64,000 bases of DNA. Source: Hemileia vastatrix (lineage: Eukaryota; Basidiomycota; Pucciniomycetes; Pucciniales; Zaghouaniaceae). A program made the translations under genes and the position numbers. The notes beneath the pieces are model-generated. The model ran no database searches. It worked only from the letters and a program-made list of their open reading frames with translations, and was not told the origin of the DNA. How positions within the stretch are numbered: the first letter of the stretch is position 1; every line of letters starts with the position of its first letter. Below are positions 20,726 through 31,700 of this stretch, in pieces. The stretch spans positions 27,449,183-27,513,182 of the forward strand of contig JASXTE010000002.1 in assembly GCA_030280995.1 (NCBI GenBank), written 5' to 3'.

Positions 20726-20742
20726 CCCCATGTTGGGCGCCA
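20726..20742 (-). other. Primer-binding site of G1
   Basis: The minus strand reads TGGCGCCCAACATGGGG, four bases inside the 5' LTR. This is like the tRNA-Lys type of primer-binding site known from retroelements that begin TGGCGCCCAAC. It differs from the site used by E1, E2 and E5. Confidence 0.8.
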
Positions 20743-20746
20743 GAAA

Positions 20747-21839
20747 TGTAGACAATCCTATAGTACTAGCTATAGGCCTTGACCAAGGGAGTTGGAGAAA
20801 AACCAGAGAGAAAATACCCTGTCCCTTTAGAAAAATAGAGTCAGATTTAGTTGCTAAAGTAAGTTGGTTCCTGTTTTGCTAAAGCTCCTGTTTAACACAC
20901 TTGACTGCTTGATGAGCTAAGAAAGTAGTCCCCAGATAGACTACCAGACCAAAGAACTGAAATGTAGAACTATGTCCACACCAGAGACAGCAAAGATACT
21001 TGATGTAGGCTGCAAATCCACACCAGAGACAGAAATAATACTTGCTATAGCTTGCAAGACTATAACAGAGAAAACAGTTGCCAAAGTTAAGTTAAATGAA
21101 GAATTCACTTGCAAAAAACACAGCCAATTGTGGCCAGAAAACAGTGAAAACTGAGTGAGGAACAATGATATCACCTCCGGATGGTTGTATGATGATTAAG
21201 GTTGCCCCAAACTGTCTTATTCACTATGTACACACAGACCACTAACTAAGAGCCCATGCGCACCCACCAATCTGGCACCTGTACCCGCCAAATTGCATAA
21301 AAAACCCTCCTGGAGCGCTCCCCAACCTCCTGAAACAGAGGCAGGTGGGCTGCCCGACGTCGGAGATGCCGCCTGAAGTGGCTCGGCCTCCCTGAAGCCA
21401 AAGAACCAATAAAAACCACTAATCTACTTAGAAAAATTAGCTACAACTACTAAAACCTTTAAAACACGGAATTTCACTATAACAACATTGGGACATGAAA
21501 TATAGAAAAAAATTAGCTCTATCCAATGGTACTAAGCACTTAACCCTAAGACTTAAGGTTAGCCCATAAAATACAAAAAACAAAATTAACCAGCAATCTT
21601 TTATAAATGAAACATGAGGAAATGACCCCTTAAAACTCAGAATATGAAAAATGTCTTCAAGACAAAAAATATAGAGAAAAACCAGGGCTATCCAATGATA
21701 GTACCCACATACCCGCAGACCCAATATCCATGGAATAAAACCAGAAAAATACCCAATTCTTTAACAGATGTCAATTAAGACATGCACAAACAGCGCCAAA
21801 TCACACAACAAAGGCCCCTGCCAATGTTGGAAGACCACA
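20747..21839 (-). repeat. 5' LTR of G1
   Basis: 1093 bp with ends TGTAGAC and GACCACA on the plus strand, so TGT...ACA in both directions. The inner half matches 3471-3971 closely, and the whole is related to the decayed LTR at 38387-39267. A 42-bp subrepeat (ACACCAGAGACAG) occurs at about 20979-21085. Small ORFs across it are repeated with the LTR and rejected. Confidence 0.88.
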
Positions 21840-23733
21840 ATGCTTGTTATTTAATTTTTTCCTTGGTGCTGATTTTTCTTTATAAACAAACTTTGTGAAG
21901 CCTGCATCTTGTAGTGTAGTAAATAAGAAATTAATTTAATTCAAAAATAAATAAATAAATGTGCAAAATAATGCAATGGTTAAAAATAAGGCCTCAAAAA
22001 TAATCATTATATTCTTAATATTAAATAAAAAATCATATCCAACATGCATGTAGAAAACATGAGTATTAGCTGCATTTAAAATATTAATCAAGTATTTGGA
22101 ATTAAAGCTTCATTTTATTGCTTACAAGTATAGTATTCTGCCATGTGCATTTGGCACACGAGATTCAACTATACCCTAAACATAAACAATTAAATGTGAA
22201 GCTTAAATCCAAACCCAATTATTATGATAAATACAGAAATAATACATAAGTATCTGTTGATGCTTAATTTAATTTTTCTCCATATATCAATAATATATCA
22301 AACCGCCAGATATCCATAATTTATAATGTTGAAAGGTATAGTTTCCTTAAACAAGAATCAACTATACCTCTACCCTTAATAGAATTACAGGAGGCCAATA
22401 CAATAAATTATTGATATGTAGAAAAAAATTGATCACATACACATGTGAATACTATGATATTTTATTTTATTTAATTATTTAATATATAATCATTGAGAAT
22501 AATAAAAAGTTTAAAAATGAAATAGTGAAAAAAAGATATTCTTACTTGAAATTTAACAAAAATCCTTTGGTAGGAGTTGATTGATTGATAAATGGACAAC
22601 TAATCTGTTAATTATAATTTTTAGGAATAGATTATTGTAGAAAAATAAGTATCATTTTTATTGAATGAAAAAAATAAAAAGAGAAAGACAAACCAAAATA
22701 AAATTTGGATGCTAACCAAAAATTAGCTTTTTGATGATACTATGACAAGTTACAGATCAAGCTGCCAAGAGTTAGAAACAATCATCAGTTCTATTTTTTT
22801 ATTTTTTATAGAGATTAAAAAGGAGAGTAAAATACCAAAAATTCAAGTTAGTAATCTGTAAACAAGTTACTTTGGTGGCAAACCTAATGGGTGAGAAAAA
22901 TGGATTCCCTAAAATTTGAACTTATATTTAAAGTGAAATTAATATTTTTACTTAAGAAACAGGTATAAGAGACAAACCAAAATAAAAAACTCTTAAGTGA
23001 AACAGATGGAAAGCTAATTATTAAAATAACCTGTCTCTAAGTTGAAGGAGAGAAGTAGAAAATTTGCCACTCGGATGAAAATTCGCTTACAGTTATGCAT
23101 ATAGAAACATGCAAGTTACTGAAGCCGGTTGCATGGCATGCAGTGACTTGCATAAGATGTATATGCAACAGGTTTTTACACAGCAATATATTGTACAAAT
23201 GATGACTAAACATTTTCACATGCTTTTAATTAAAACTTACATATTGTTTTTACAGCTTATTTTTATAGGGTTTCACAAAGTATAATTCGAGGAACCAAAG
23301 CCTCGGATAGTTTCACACAGATGCAATTAATATTTACATTCACTTATTTTACGAAATCAATCCACTTATCCATATTATTTGTTCACATAAGGTTGGAAAA
23401 CTAACCTTCAGATGTTATGGACCAATTTTTTATCACTTATTATTTTTTTTGCCACTAAGTTGACATTTGGCTACAAAAGAGTTAACAACCAAGTATGCAT
23501 TTCTGAAAAACAATCTACACACAAAATTAGTATTCTGATATTTCTAACATTTTAAAACTGGGCATATAAGTTTTGGCATTTAAAAATATCCAATACCTCT
23601 TTTTTTGGCTTTGATTCTTTATTATGCACATATACATTTCACACTGTCAAAAAACTAATGGCAAATGGCATGTAAAAGAGTAGTGCAAATTTAAATGTAT
23701 ATCAACTTTTATCTTATTTCTTATTAATTCAAA
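21840..23733. other. AT-rich non-coding stretch, no gene seen
   Basis: No ORF above chance. It contains an imperfect inverted repeat (23092-23175) with arms of about 29 nt, both including ATGCAAGTYACTG, and a pair of related short blocks (TATACC near 22170 and 22370). It could be old transposon residue or intergenic sequence. Nothing here can be assigned. Confidence 0.5.
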
Positions 23734-25165
23734 CCAGTCAGGCTTGCCATGACTGGTAGTTTATTTTTATAGTAGCCAATGTTCCTTTAAGCAACATTGG
23801 CTGCTCAAATCTCACCATCAAACCTCCCAGCCAGTGTTATCTGGCTGGGAGATGCAAAAAACAGTTTGCAACCAAAGTTGCTGAAAGAGACTTTGGTTGC
23901 TTTATTAAATGACTTGCAGCCAGTTTATAACTGGCTGCAAGTCAATAATATAAAAAAAAAAGCGAGCGAAGTTGCTTCATGCAACTTCGCTCGCTTTTAA
24001 ACACAAAATCTTGCAGGCAGTTTTAAACTGCCTGCAAGATGTATTATAAAATTGGCCAAAGCCACTAAAAGTAGGTTTGGCAAATTTTTTTATATTTTTT
24101 ATTAAACACTGCCAGCTTAAAGCTGGCAGCAATTCTTTTTTTTTCAATCCCGAGCCACTTCCTGTGGCTCGGGTTCTTTTTTTTTATGTAATTATAAATT
24201 ACTACCAGCCAGGCTCCCCCTGGCTGGTAGTTTATGTTTTAAGCAGCCAATGTTGCTTAAAGAAACATTGGCTGATCAATCACCTTAAGACCTCCCAGCC
24301 AGTGTTATCTGGCTGGGAGATGAAAAAAAAATTATTGCAACCAAAGTCGCTTGTAGCGACTTTGGTTGCTTTATAAAAAGACTTGCAGCCAGTTTTATAC
24401 TGGCTGCAAGTCATTAATATAAAAAAAAAGTGAGAGAAGTTGCTGCATGCAACTTTGCTCGCTTTTAAACACCAAATCTTGCAGGAAGTTTTAAACTGCC
24501 TGCAAGATGTATTATAAAATTGGCCAAAGTCACTTTTAGTGGCTTTGGCCAATTTTTTATTTTTTTATTTTTTATTAAACGCTGCGAGCTAATTTTTTTT
24601 TCAATCCCGAGCCACAGGAAGTGGCTCGGGTTCTTTTTTTTTTATGTAATTATAAATTACTACCAGCCAGGCTCCCCCTGTCTGGTAGTTTATGTCTTAA
24701 GCAGCCAATTTTCCTTAAGCAAATTGGCTGCTTAAACCTTACCTACAACCTCCCAGCCAGTGTTATCTGGCTGGGGGGTGCAAAAAAGAGCTTTCAACCA
24801 AAGTCGCTGCAAGAGACTTTGGTTGCTTTATTAATTGACTTGCAGCCAGTTTATTCCTGGCTGCAAGTCAATAGTGTAAAAAAAAAGGTGAGCGAAGTTG
24901 CTACATGCAACTTTGCTCACTTTTAAACACAAAATCTTGCAGGCAGTTTTAAACTGCCTTCAAGATGTATTATTAAATTGACCAAAGACACTTTTAGTGG
25001 TTTTGGTCAATTGATTTTTTATGTTACAAGAAGCGCTGCTAGTTTACAAAGCTGGTAGCAAAATATTCTATTTTATTTTCAAACCTAAGTCACTTCCTGT
25101 GGCTCGGTTTAATTTTTTTTATGCATTTTCAAATTACTACAAGCTAGGCTCCATCTTTCTGGTAG
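23734..25165. repeat. Hairpin satellite: three tandem units of about 470 bp made of serial hairpins
   Basis: The hairpin starting CCAG, with TGG on its right arm, occurs at 23734, 24205, 24663 and, decayed, near 25140, giving periods of about 471, 458 and 477 bp. Each unit is a chain of about ten hairpins with 7-18-bp arms and short loops, separated by A/T runs. Examples from unit 1: CTCCCAGCCA with TGGCTGGGAG; GACTTGCAGCCAGTT with AACTGGCTGCAAGTC; AGCGAGCGAAGTTGC with GCAACTTCGCTCGCT; ATCTTGCAGGCAGTTT with AAACTGCCTGCAAGAT. Paired changes keep arms complementary between units, and some loops are inverted. The ORFs that cross it are by-products. Confidence 0.9.
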
Positions 25166-25439
25166 TGTTATCTGACATTTGAAATCTTGAAAAAAACATT
25201 ATATGAAATAAAAAAAGCATATTCTTTGATATATTAAGAATTATGAGTGGTAAAGGATTGATGAAGGGATTAATGGCTCAAAAATAAAATTGGCCATTGC
25301 TGATAAGGAGAGTTCTAGAACAATAGATATTATTTATGAAAATTAGATGGGATGGAGTACATTAGGGCATCTCAAACTTGATCAAATACGCCACATAAAC
25401 ACACCACAAAAAAAGTACCAAACACATCATAAGAAAATG

Positions 25440-25468
25440 AAATACACCTGCCTCGGACAGGTGTATTT
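25440..25468. repeat. Perfect hairpin AAATACACCTG/CAGGTGTATTT
   Basis: Eleven-base arms enclose the seven-base loop CCTCGGA. It lies just inside the left end of the possible DNA transposon. Confidence 0.85.
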
Positions 25469-25839
25469 TGATGGTGTGTTTTGCCTCAAACACACCTTAT
25501 TTTGGTAAAAAAAGCCATCAAAACACTTTTCTCCTTCATCTTGATTAGTCAGAAATAGGTACAGACAAGCCATCTCTTTAGATTCTTTTCCGCCTAATTC
25601 TTAAGGGCTTATTATTCAACATGTGAAAAACATGACTTCCCACCACTTAAGCAGCCACTTCATCATACACTCACCCTTAGTCTTAATCACCATTCACTAA
25701 AATTCCTTTTTCAGTCCATTGTAAACTAGAAATAACTGCTACCACTTTAGCCCTGGATCTATTGGTTAACTCAGATACCAACTCCAATGCTGAAATTGAC
25801 TTGGCTTACATGTGTGACATGCTGAAGAATCACTACTTA

Positions 25840-26976
25840 TGTCAGCCAGGCTATTCCAGGAGTCCAGTAAATGATATATAAATTATAAAACCTTAAAGAG
25901 TGGGTAAGACTTGTATTTAATGAATATAACTTAATATTTTATTGCATAATGAAATTATATAAGAATTTTATTATATACAAGTGTTACATTAAATTTATTG
26001 GTTATATATATTTTTATATACTATTAAATTGAGCATAATATAATATATTCTACAAATAATGGCGCACTTTTATGTATTTAATAAATATAAATTTATATTT
26101 AATTAATTGAAAAACATATATTATAATTACAAGTGTAAAATTGATTTATAATATATTTAAATTAATTACTTAAATTTATATATTAAATAATACTTCTCAT
26201 ATGATACTAAACAATAATTAATGACGCTTCTTTTGACCCTTAATTGTGTTAGAAAAAACAATTAAATTAATTTGGACTAAATTGAGATTAATTGCTTGTT
26301 TTGTTGCGTCAAATTATTTTTTGTTTCACTTAAAATGTCCTTTAATCAGAATGTACCATCTGTTTGGAATTATATTTCTCATAGTTCCTATGTTTCCAAT
26401 CTTGTTTAGTTATTCACTATTGTCACTTACTGATTTGGGAATTAATGGCGGGGAAATTGGATTCTTAATTGGGGTTTTAATTATTTGTTTCATGTTTTTC
26501 TCTATATTGTTATGTTTCATTTACTCTTTTGATATATTTGTTTTATTCCATTCTAATCATTGTATTTACAAAGATAGTAGTGCTTCAGAGGACCCATTGC
26601 CTATAAAAGGGCCTTGGATAATCCCCTGTAGCCTCATCACTTATTATACACTCAACAAATTAAATAACCATTTTATTACGTTTATATTTTTTATTAGTAA
26701 TACAAATCTAATTTAAATTCTATACAACAAATCAAAGGTTGCTTTAAGTCTAATAGTAATTAAAAGTGTTTGCCGCGCAGAACCCTTACATTGAATAATA
26801 TTATTATTAATAAATACTAAGCTTTTGTCATCTCTCAAAGTTGCTCGCCGTTGTTTTCCCTCTTAAATAAAATTAAAATACTGTTACAAATTATACCTCT
26901 TATTTTCCCTTGTCATCCTCCTTCTCTCCTCCTTTTTCTCCTATTTTTCTTACCTCTTCTAGACGACTGACCGACA
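25840..26976 (+). repeat. 5' LTR of E2
   Basis: Starts TGTCAGCCAGGCT and ends GACCGACA. It differs from the 3' LTR at about ten single positions, roughly 1%. The sequence after it, ACTGGGGACCTTTCC, is the likely primer-binding site. TATAAAAG occurs at about 26602 (GCCTATAAAAGGGCC), a possible TATA box. The 156-residue hydrophobic ORF 26246-26716 recurs in every LTR of this family and is not taken as a gene. Confidence 0.95.
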
Positions 26977-27656
26977 ACTGGGGACCTTTCCAAACAACGA
27001 CGACGATCGAGCCTGGCGACGAACGACAAAACGCACGGACCACCTAGCAAAACAAAACTTTTGCGGCGACTGTGTTTCGAACTTGGGTTCGACATCTTAG
27101 GTTTATATAATATTAATTTTTATATTATTTTGAAGTGATTTTTCGATCACTATAGTAAGTTCACCTTTGCGCCTCTCACTCTTATTACTATATTTTTATT
27201 GCAATAACAGTGATTGTGGCTTAATTGCTGATTCACTGAGTGTAAGTGTTCAATTTTTAAATTTTTTTTTTTCCTAGTTGACCATTATAGAGTGTTAAAT
27301 CCTCTTAGTCCTAGAAGAATTGACATATTTTAATACAAAATTGAATTATTAATTTAATTTTTTTTATTAATTATTGTTAATTTTGGTTGACTTAAAAGTA
27401 CATTGTGCTTAGTCCCAAATATATTGCCATATTTAATATTGGTAATTAATTGGTTGAATTAACTTGATTGTTATTCCCAATTTAACCTTGCAATCCATTT
27501 TTTTAAAATTAATTTTTTTTAATTATTACTTTATATTGAAAATTATTTTTTCTAAAATTTAATTAATAAAATTTTTTTTATTATTTGGAACAATTATTGA
27601 CTAACTTTTTTATTTTTTTATAAAATAAAAAGTAAATTATAAATCTTCCCACTAGT
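26977..27656 (+). other. E2 5' leader
   Basis: About 680 nt between the LTR and the gag start. It has two pairs of repeats around GGTTGACTTAAAAG and CTAGTTGACCATTATAGAG, and an AT-rich end. The leader of E3 is the inverted counterpart (49107-49768) and that of E5 is 56133-56839. Confidence 0.65.
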
Positions 27657-28338
27657 ATGTCCAACAATTTGGCAGAAAAAATGGATAACATGCAAGTGGA
27701 TGAAATAGAAATTGACTATGATGCTGACACTGTAAGTTCTTCTAAAGTTGGTCATAAAAAATCTTATACTAACACAAAGAATTCACATACTGCAGGATGT
27801 GGAAATGACAGGAAATTCAAACACACCAAACCCACTTCCTCCAGTACCACAGAAGGAAGTAAAGCCTCTAGTGCCTCAAGAAGGTCTTCCAAAAGGCTTC
27901 AAAATAAAAAAGCTTCCTCTGCCACAACAAATCAGCAACCTATCCAGTCATATAAAAGAGTTGAAGACAGAAAATATGACGTACAAAGCAAAAGTAGACA
28001 CATTGTGGGATCAGGTCCAAGAACTCAGGAACCAGATTCAGGCCCAGGCCCCTCCTCAGTTGCCTCCCAATCAGCCTCAGTTTCAGGCTCAACCTTCACA
28101 GCCACCCAGCTCAACCATCCAAAATCCAAGTACTATGGAAGTAGAGCAATGGAAATGGGATTATCTAATGAGTCACTACCAACAGAATGTGCAACACCCT
28201 CCTCATCATCAGCCTGGCCCATCCAGAACACCCAATTTCCATCCAACTCCTCATCCCTACCAACAAGGCAGGAGAAAGAAGGCCCAAGCACAATCCCAAA
28301 CCCAGTCCCAGGGGAAGTTTCCTCCTCTGCCATGGTAA
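27657..28338 (+). CDS. E2 gag N-terminal protein, spliced
   Basis: Exon 1 is 27657-27731 (25 codons, MSNNLAEKMDN to YDADT). The 64-nt intron 27732-27795 has a GTAAGT donor, an exact TACTAAC branch site and an ACTGCAG acceptor. Exon 2 begins DVEMTGN and ends GKFPPLPW followed by TAA at 28338. The product has about 205 residues: an acidic start, a basic motif (LPKGFKIKKLPLPQQ), a coiled-coil-like stretch (SSHIKELKTENMTYKAKVDTLWDQV), a Pro/Gln-rich part, and EQWKWDYLMSHYQQNVQ. The same layout is found in E1, E3 and E5. The unspliced first frame also stays open to 28607, but the exon-2 frame looks like real protein. No enzymatic motif. Confidence 0.75.
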
Positions 28339-28795
28339 GTAATTTGGTTGATAGTCACTTGGGTATGTTTTCTAATAAATCTTCTTCTGCAGGTAATATT
28401 ATTGAACATGGTGAAAGAACAGTTAAACCTGTTAAAAGACAGCTTCCTGTAACTAGTAGCCCTATTGATGTAATTAGCAAATTGTCATTTGATGAACCTT
28501 TACATTTAACTTCTACACCTTTAATTAATCCTTCTCTTGCAATTAAAAATAATTCTGTTCCCCCTGAAAGCTATACCTTAATTGAAAAACTTCTGAGGAA
28601 ATATTGAAAGATACCCTTGATTTTAATATTGTAAAAGACAAACATGTGAGAGATGTGTTAATCCATGAAAATGATAGATTAAATAATTTACACTTGCAAT
28701 GTAAAGTGAGTTCTTCTGTACAAGATACAGCTTATTTAAAAATCAAAGAAACCTTGAATATTGTTCTTAGTCAAAAAAAAACAAATAAGAAGTGA
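28332..28795 (+). pseudogene. E2 gag middle domain, two frames after one-base loss
   Basis: From ATG 28332, which overlaps the stop of the spliced gag (ATGGTAA), the frame reads MVSNLVDSHLG to LIEKLLRKY, ending at 28607. Relatives read EKTSEEIL here. One A is missing from a run near 28587, and the sequence continues at 28604-28795 (KDTLDFNIVKDKHVRDVLI) in another frame. A one-base gain in the A-run near 28780 then returns it to the frame of the ORF at 28761. The two indels cancel. Upstream a 58-nt GT-AG segment (28335-28392) looks like an intron but is open in this frame. Confidence 0.7.
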
Positions 28796-31700
28796 CCATA
28801 GAGCTATCTCAGATAGAAATATCAGTCTACATAAGACCTTCAGTGAATTGAAACCCCTTATTGAGGAAAATTATTCATTCAAAAATGAAATAAAATCTCT
28901 GCAAAATGAGTTTAAGAAGCTAAAAAATGATTTCCATGCACTAAGTACCAAACACTCAGTTTCTGAGGACAGAAATGTTCTATCTCTTGCAAAAGTAAAT
29001 GACCAGATGTCTGAAATTCCAAGGATAAGAAACTATGTGTCTGACCTACAGGAAAAGTTCTCAACCTTAAACACCAATAATGAATTAAATGAGATTTCTG
29101 TAAATAAGCTGCATAAAAATAAAGGGAAAAGACCTGAGCAAAGTTCATCCTTTCTTCCTCATATTTCAACCATTAAACAAACTGACAATGAGTCTGTAAA
29201 ATCTTTTGCTACTAGCAAAAAATCTTGTGATGGTCATGCACCAGCTGTTTCTGTAAATAATGAAATTTCTGAACACCTGGCTAAACTTCAGGAATTATTA
29301 ATAATGAATAATTCAAACCAAAAAGTGGACCATCCCAGTAGTCAGAAAAATTGGCCTAAGTTAGACCAATATCCTACCTTTGATGTTGATTCTTCCTCTG
29401 ATTGGCAACACTTTATCCAGAGAATTGATAATTTAAAGAGATCTTATAAACTACCTGATGAGGAAATTGTTTCTAAACTAATTTCTTTATTTTCCAATGT
29501 AGCCTTGATGTTGTATGAATCTGTCCTCTTAGATAACAATCATTATACATGGAATGATTGGAAATCCTTGATTGAGAATCAGTTTGGTGGTTCAAAATTC
29601 AGGTTAGCTCAGCAGAGACTGTATGAGAATACTAGATATGTATCCTCCTCTGTTGAAAAGCCCATTGTTTTTCTGATGAAAATAACTAAAATCCTTAGAG
29701 CAATTGATCCAAAGTTGGATTATGATATTTGGAGAGATAAAATCTTGTATAAATTACCAAATTCTCTTAGGGATTTGATTGTTGCTAGAACTGAGCATGT
29801 AAGGGAAAATTCTTCTTTCATTAATATCTGTAATGAAGTACTACTCAACCATAGATATGAACCAAAGAATTACCTTAGTAAATCTTATAATGATCAGAAT
29901 AAACCTTCTATAAAGCTCCCAGAAAAATCTGGTAAACCCTCTGCCCCAGTTGCACCTAAAAAATATGCAACAAATACTTGTTATAAATGTAACAAACCAT
30001 GGCAGAAGGGTCATGTTTGTGACAAGAAAATTCATCTTGTTGAACAAAATGAAGACACTGATGAAGTTGAACTTGATGTCAATAATTCTTCCAGTGACTG
30101 TGAAAGTAATATCTCCTATGACAATGAATCTGTTAAAGATGTTTTAATGTTGGAACATGATGTCCATTATTTAAATAATATATCTGAAGATTGTGTATTG
30201 AATTTATCTTCAGTAGAAAATGCTGAGATAATTAAAGATATTACTAACAATTCTATTCCTATATCCCCTTTAAAGACACCTGTTATCATTAATGGTAAAA
30301 ATGTTGATGTAGATCTTGATTCTGGTGCTGGAGGAAGTATAGTATCTGAAAAAGCTTTGGCTTCAGTGGATAAGGAATATTTGAGTAAATTATTGCCTAT
30401 AACTTCTGAAAAATGGAGAGGGTATGGTTCTACCTTAATTCCTATTGGCAAATACAAAAGCTCTGTATTTTTCAAATATAATGGTGGTTTTGTCAGAGCT
30501 ATTTGTGAGTTTGTTGTCATGAAAAATGATAATTTGAGCAATTGGTTTATTATGGGAAATGATATTTTAACCATGTTTGGTGTGAAACTGGACCCAGAAA
30601 ATAATTGCTTTACCTTAGGAATGAATGGGAAAAGAAAATTCAAAATTTCTTCTCCTAGACCTTCTGGGCATTTGTTGAAATCTTGTAACTCACTGACCCA
30701 ATGTAAAGGTAGAACAACAACTGAAATGGATGATTTATTACATGAAATAAATACTGCTTCTTTTGGTGATCAGTTGACTTGTGAACAAAAAGATTCTATT
30801 GTTGCCTCTATTACCTCTTTCCCTATGGCTTTTGCTCATGGGTCTCATGTCTTGGGAATTGTTCAAGAAGAAATGAAGATTACCTTATCCTGTAATTTGA
30901 GTGATATTCCTCCTACCCTTAAGAAAAAACCATATCCTGCTTCTCCATCAAAAAGAAAAGATATTGAAGATAATATTGAAAGATTATTGAAAATGAATAT
31001 CATTGAGAAAGTGAATGTCACCCCCAAATATTGTGTCATCTCCCCAGTCTTAATTTCTTATGAAAAAGATAAAGCTAGATTATGTGGAGATTACAGAGCT
31101 TTAAATACTTATACTGTTGATGATATTTATCCTTTACCCAGAATTAATTCAATACATGCTACCTTGCAAGGTGCAAAATTTATTAGTTGTCTGGATGTTA
31201 ATAAAGGTTATCATCAAGTTCCAGTTGAGAAAAATTCTCAAAATTTTTTGCTTATTGCTACTCATATGGGAATATATAAGTATGTTAGGATGCCATTTGG
31301 CCCTAAAAATGCTCCTTCAGTTTTCCAGAAGGTAATGGATAACACTTTCCATCAAGAAATTATTGAAGGTTGGCTCATGGTTTATATTGATGATATTATT
31401 GTTTTTTCTAAAACTTTTGATGAACATATGATTCACTTGAATAGAGTTTTCCAAAAAATGGATGAAATCAATATGACCTTATCTTTAAAAAAGTGTAAAT
31501 TTGGTTTTCAATCTTTGAAAGTCCTTGGCCATGTTGTGTCAGGCTTACAAATTTGTGTAGACCATAATAAAGTTGCTGCCATTCAAAATGTGAAAGCACC
31601 AACTTCTGTAAGAGAAATCCAAAGTTTTTTGGGTATGTGTGGCTATTATAGACAATATAATAAAAATTATCAGGTCATAGCCTTGCCTCTTACAAAACTG

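Larger units (their letters stand above)
3471..21839 (-). mobile_element. G1: LTR retroelement with antisense Zn-cluster genes X1 and Y1, interrupted by E1
   Basis: Sense is minus: 5' LTR at 20747-21839, primer-binding site at 20726-20742, pol at 17037-20708, polypurine tract at 3972-3986 and a truncated 3' LTR at 3471-3971. Between pol and the 3' LTR lie two Zn-cluster genes on the opposite strand, Y1 (14219-15790) and X1 (4020-4660), with repeats of the 22-bp motif. E1 (4779-13537) inserted in the motif stretch with a 5-bp duplication; without it G1 is about 9.6 kb. Z2 replaced the outer 590 bp of the 3' LTR. No gag was found. Pol has in-frame stops and lost catalytic residues, so this copy could move only with help from another. 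Confidence 0.8.

Noticed and set aside
20972..21154. ORF MSTPETAKILDVGC with internal repeats
   Set aside because: It is produced by a 42-bp subrepeat in the G1 LTR, and the same stretch in G2 (38491-38796) is in another frame.
23734..25165. Hairpins followed by T-runs as intrinsic terminators
   Set aside because: This is a eukaryotic nuclear context without operons, and the hairpins form a tandem satellite.
26246..26716. 156-residue hydrophobic ORF, repeated at 34262-34732 and, inverted, at 44290-44616
   Set aside because: It lies wholly in E2-type LTRs, so the repetition is that of the LTR. The protein has no recognisable features beyond Phe/Leu/Ile bias from T-rich DNA.
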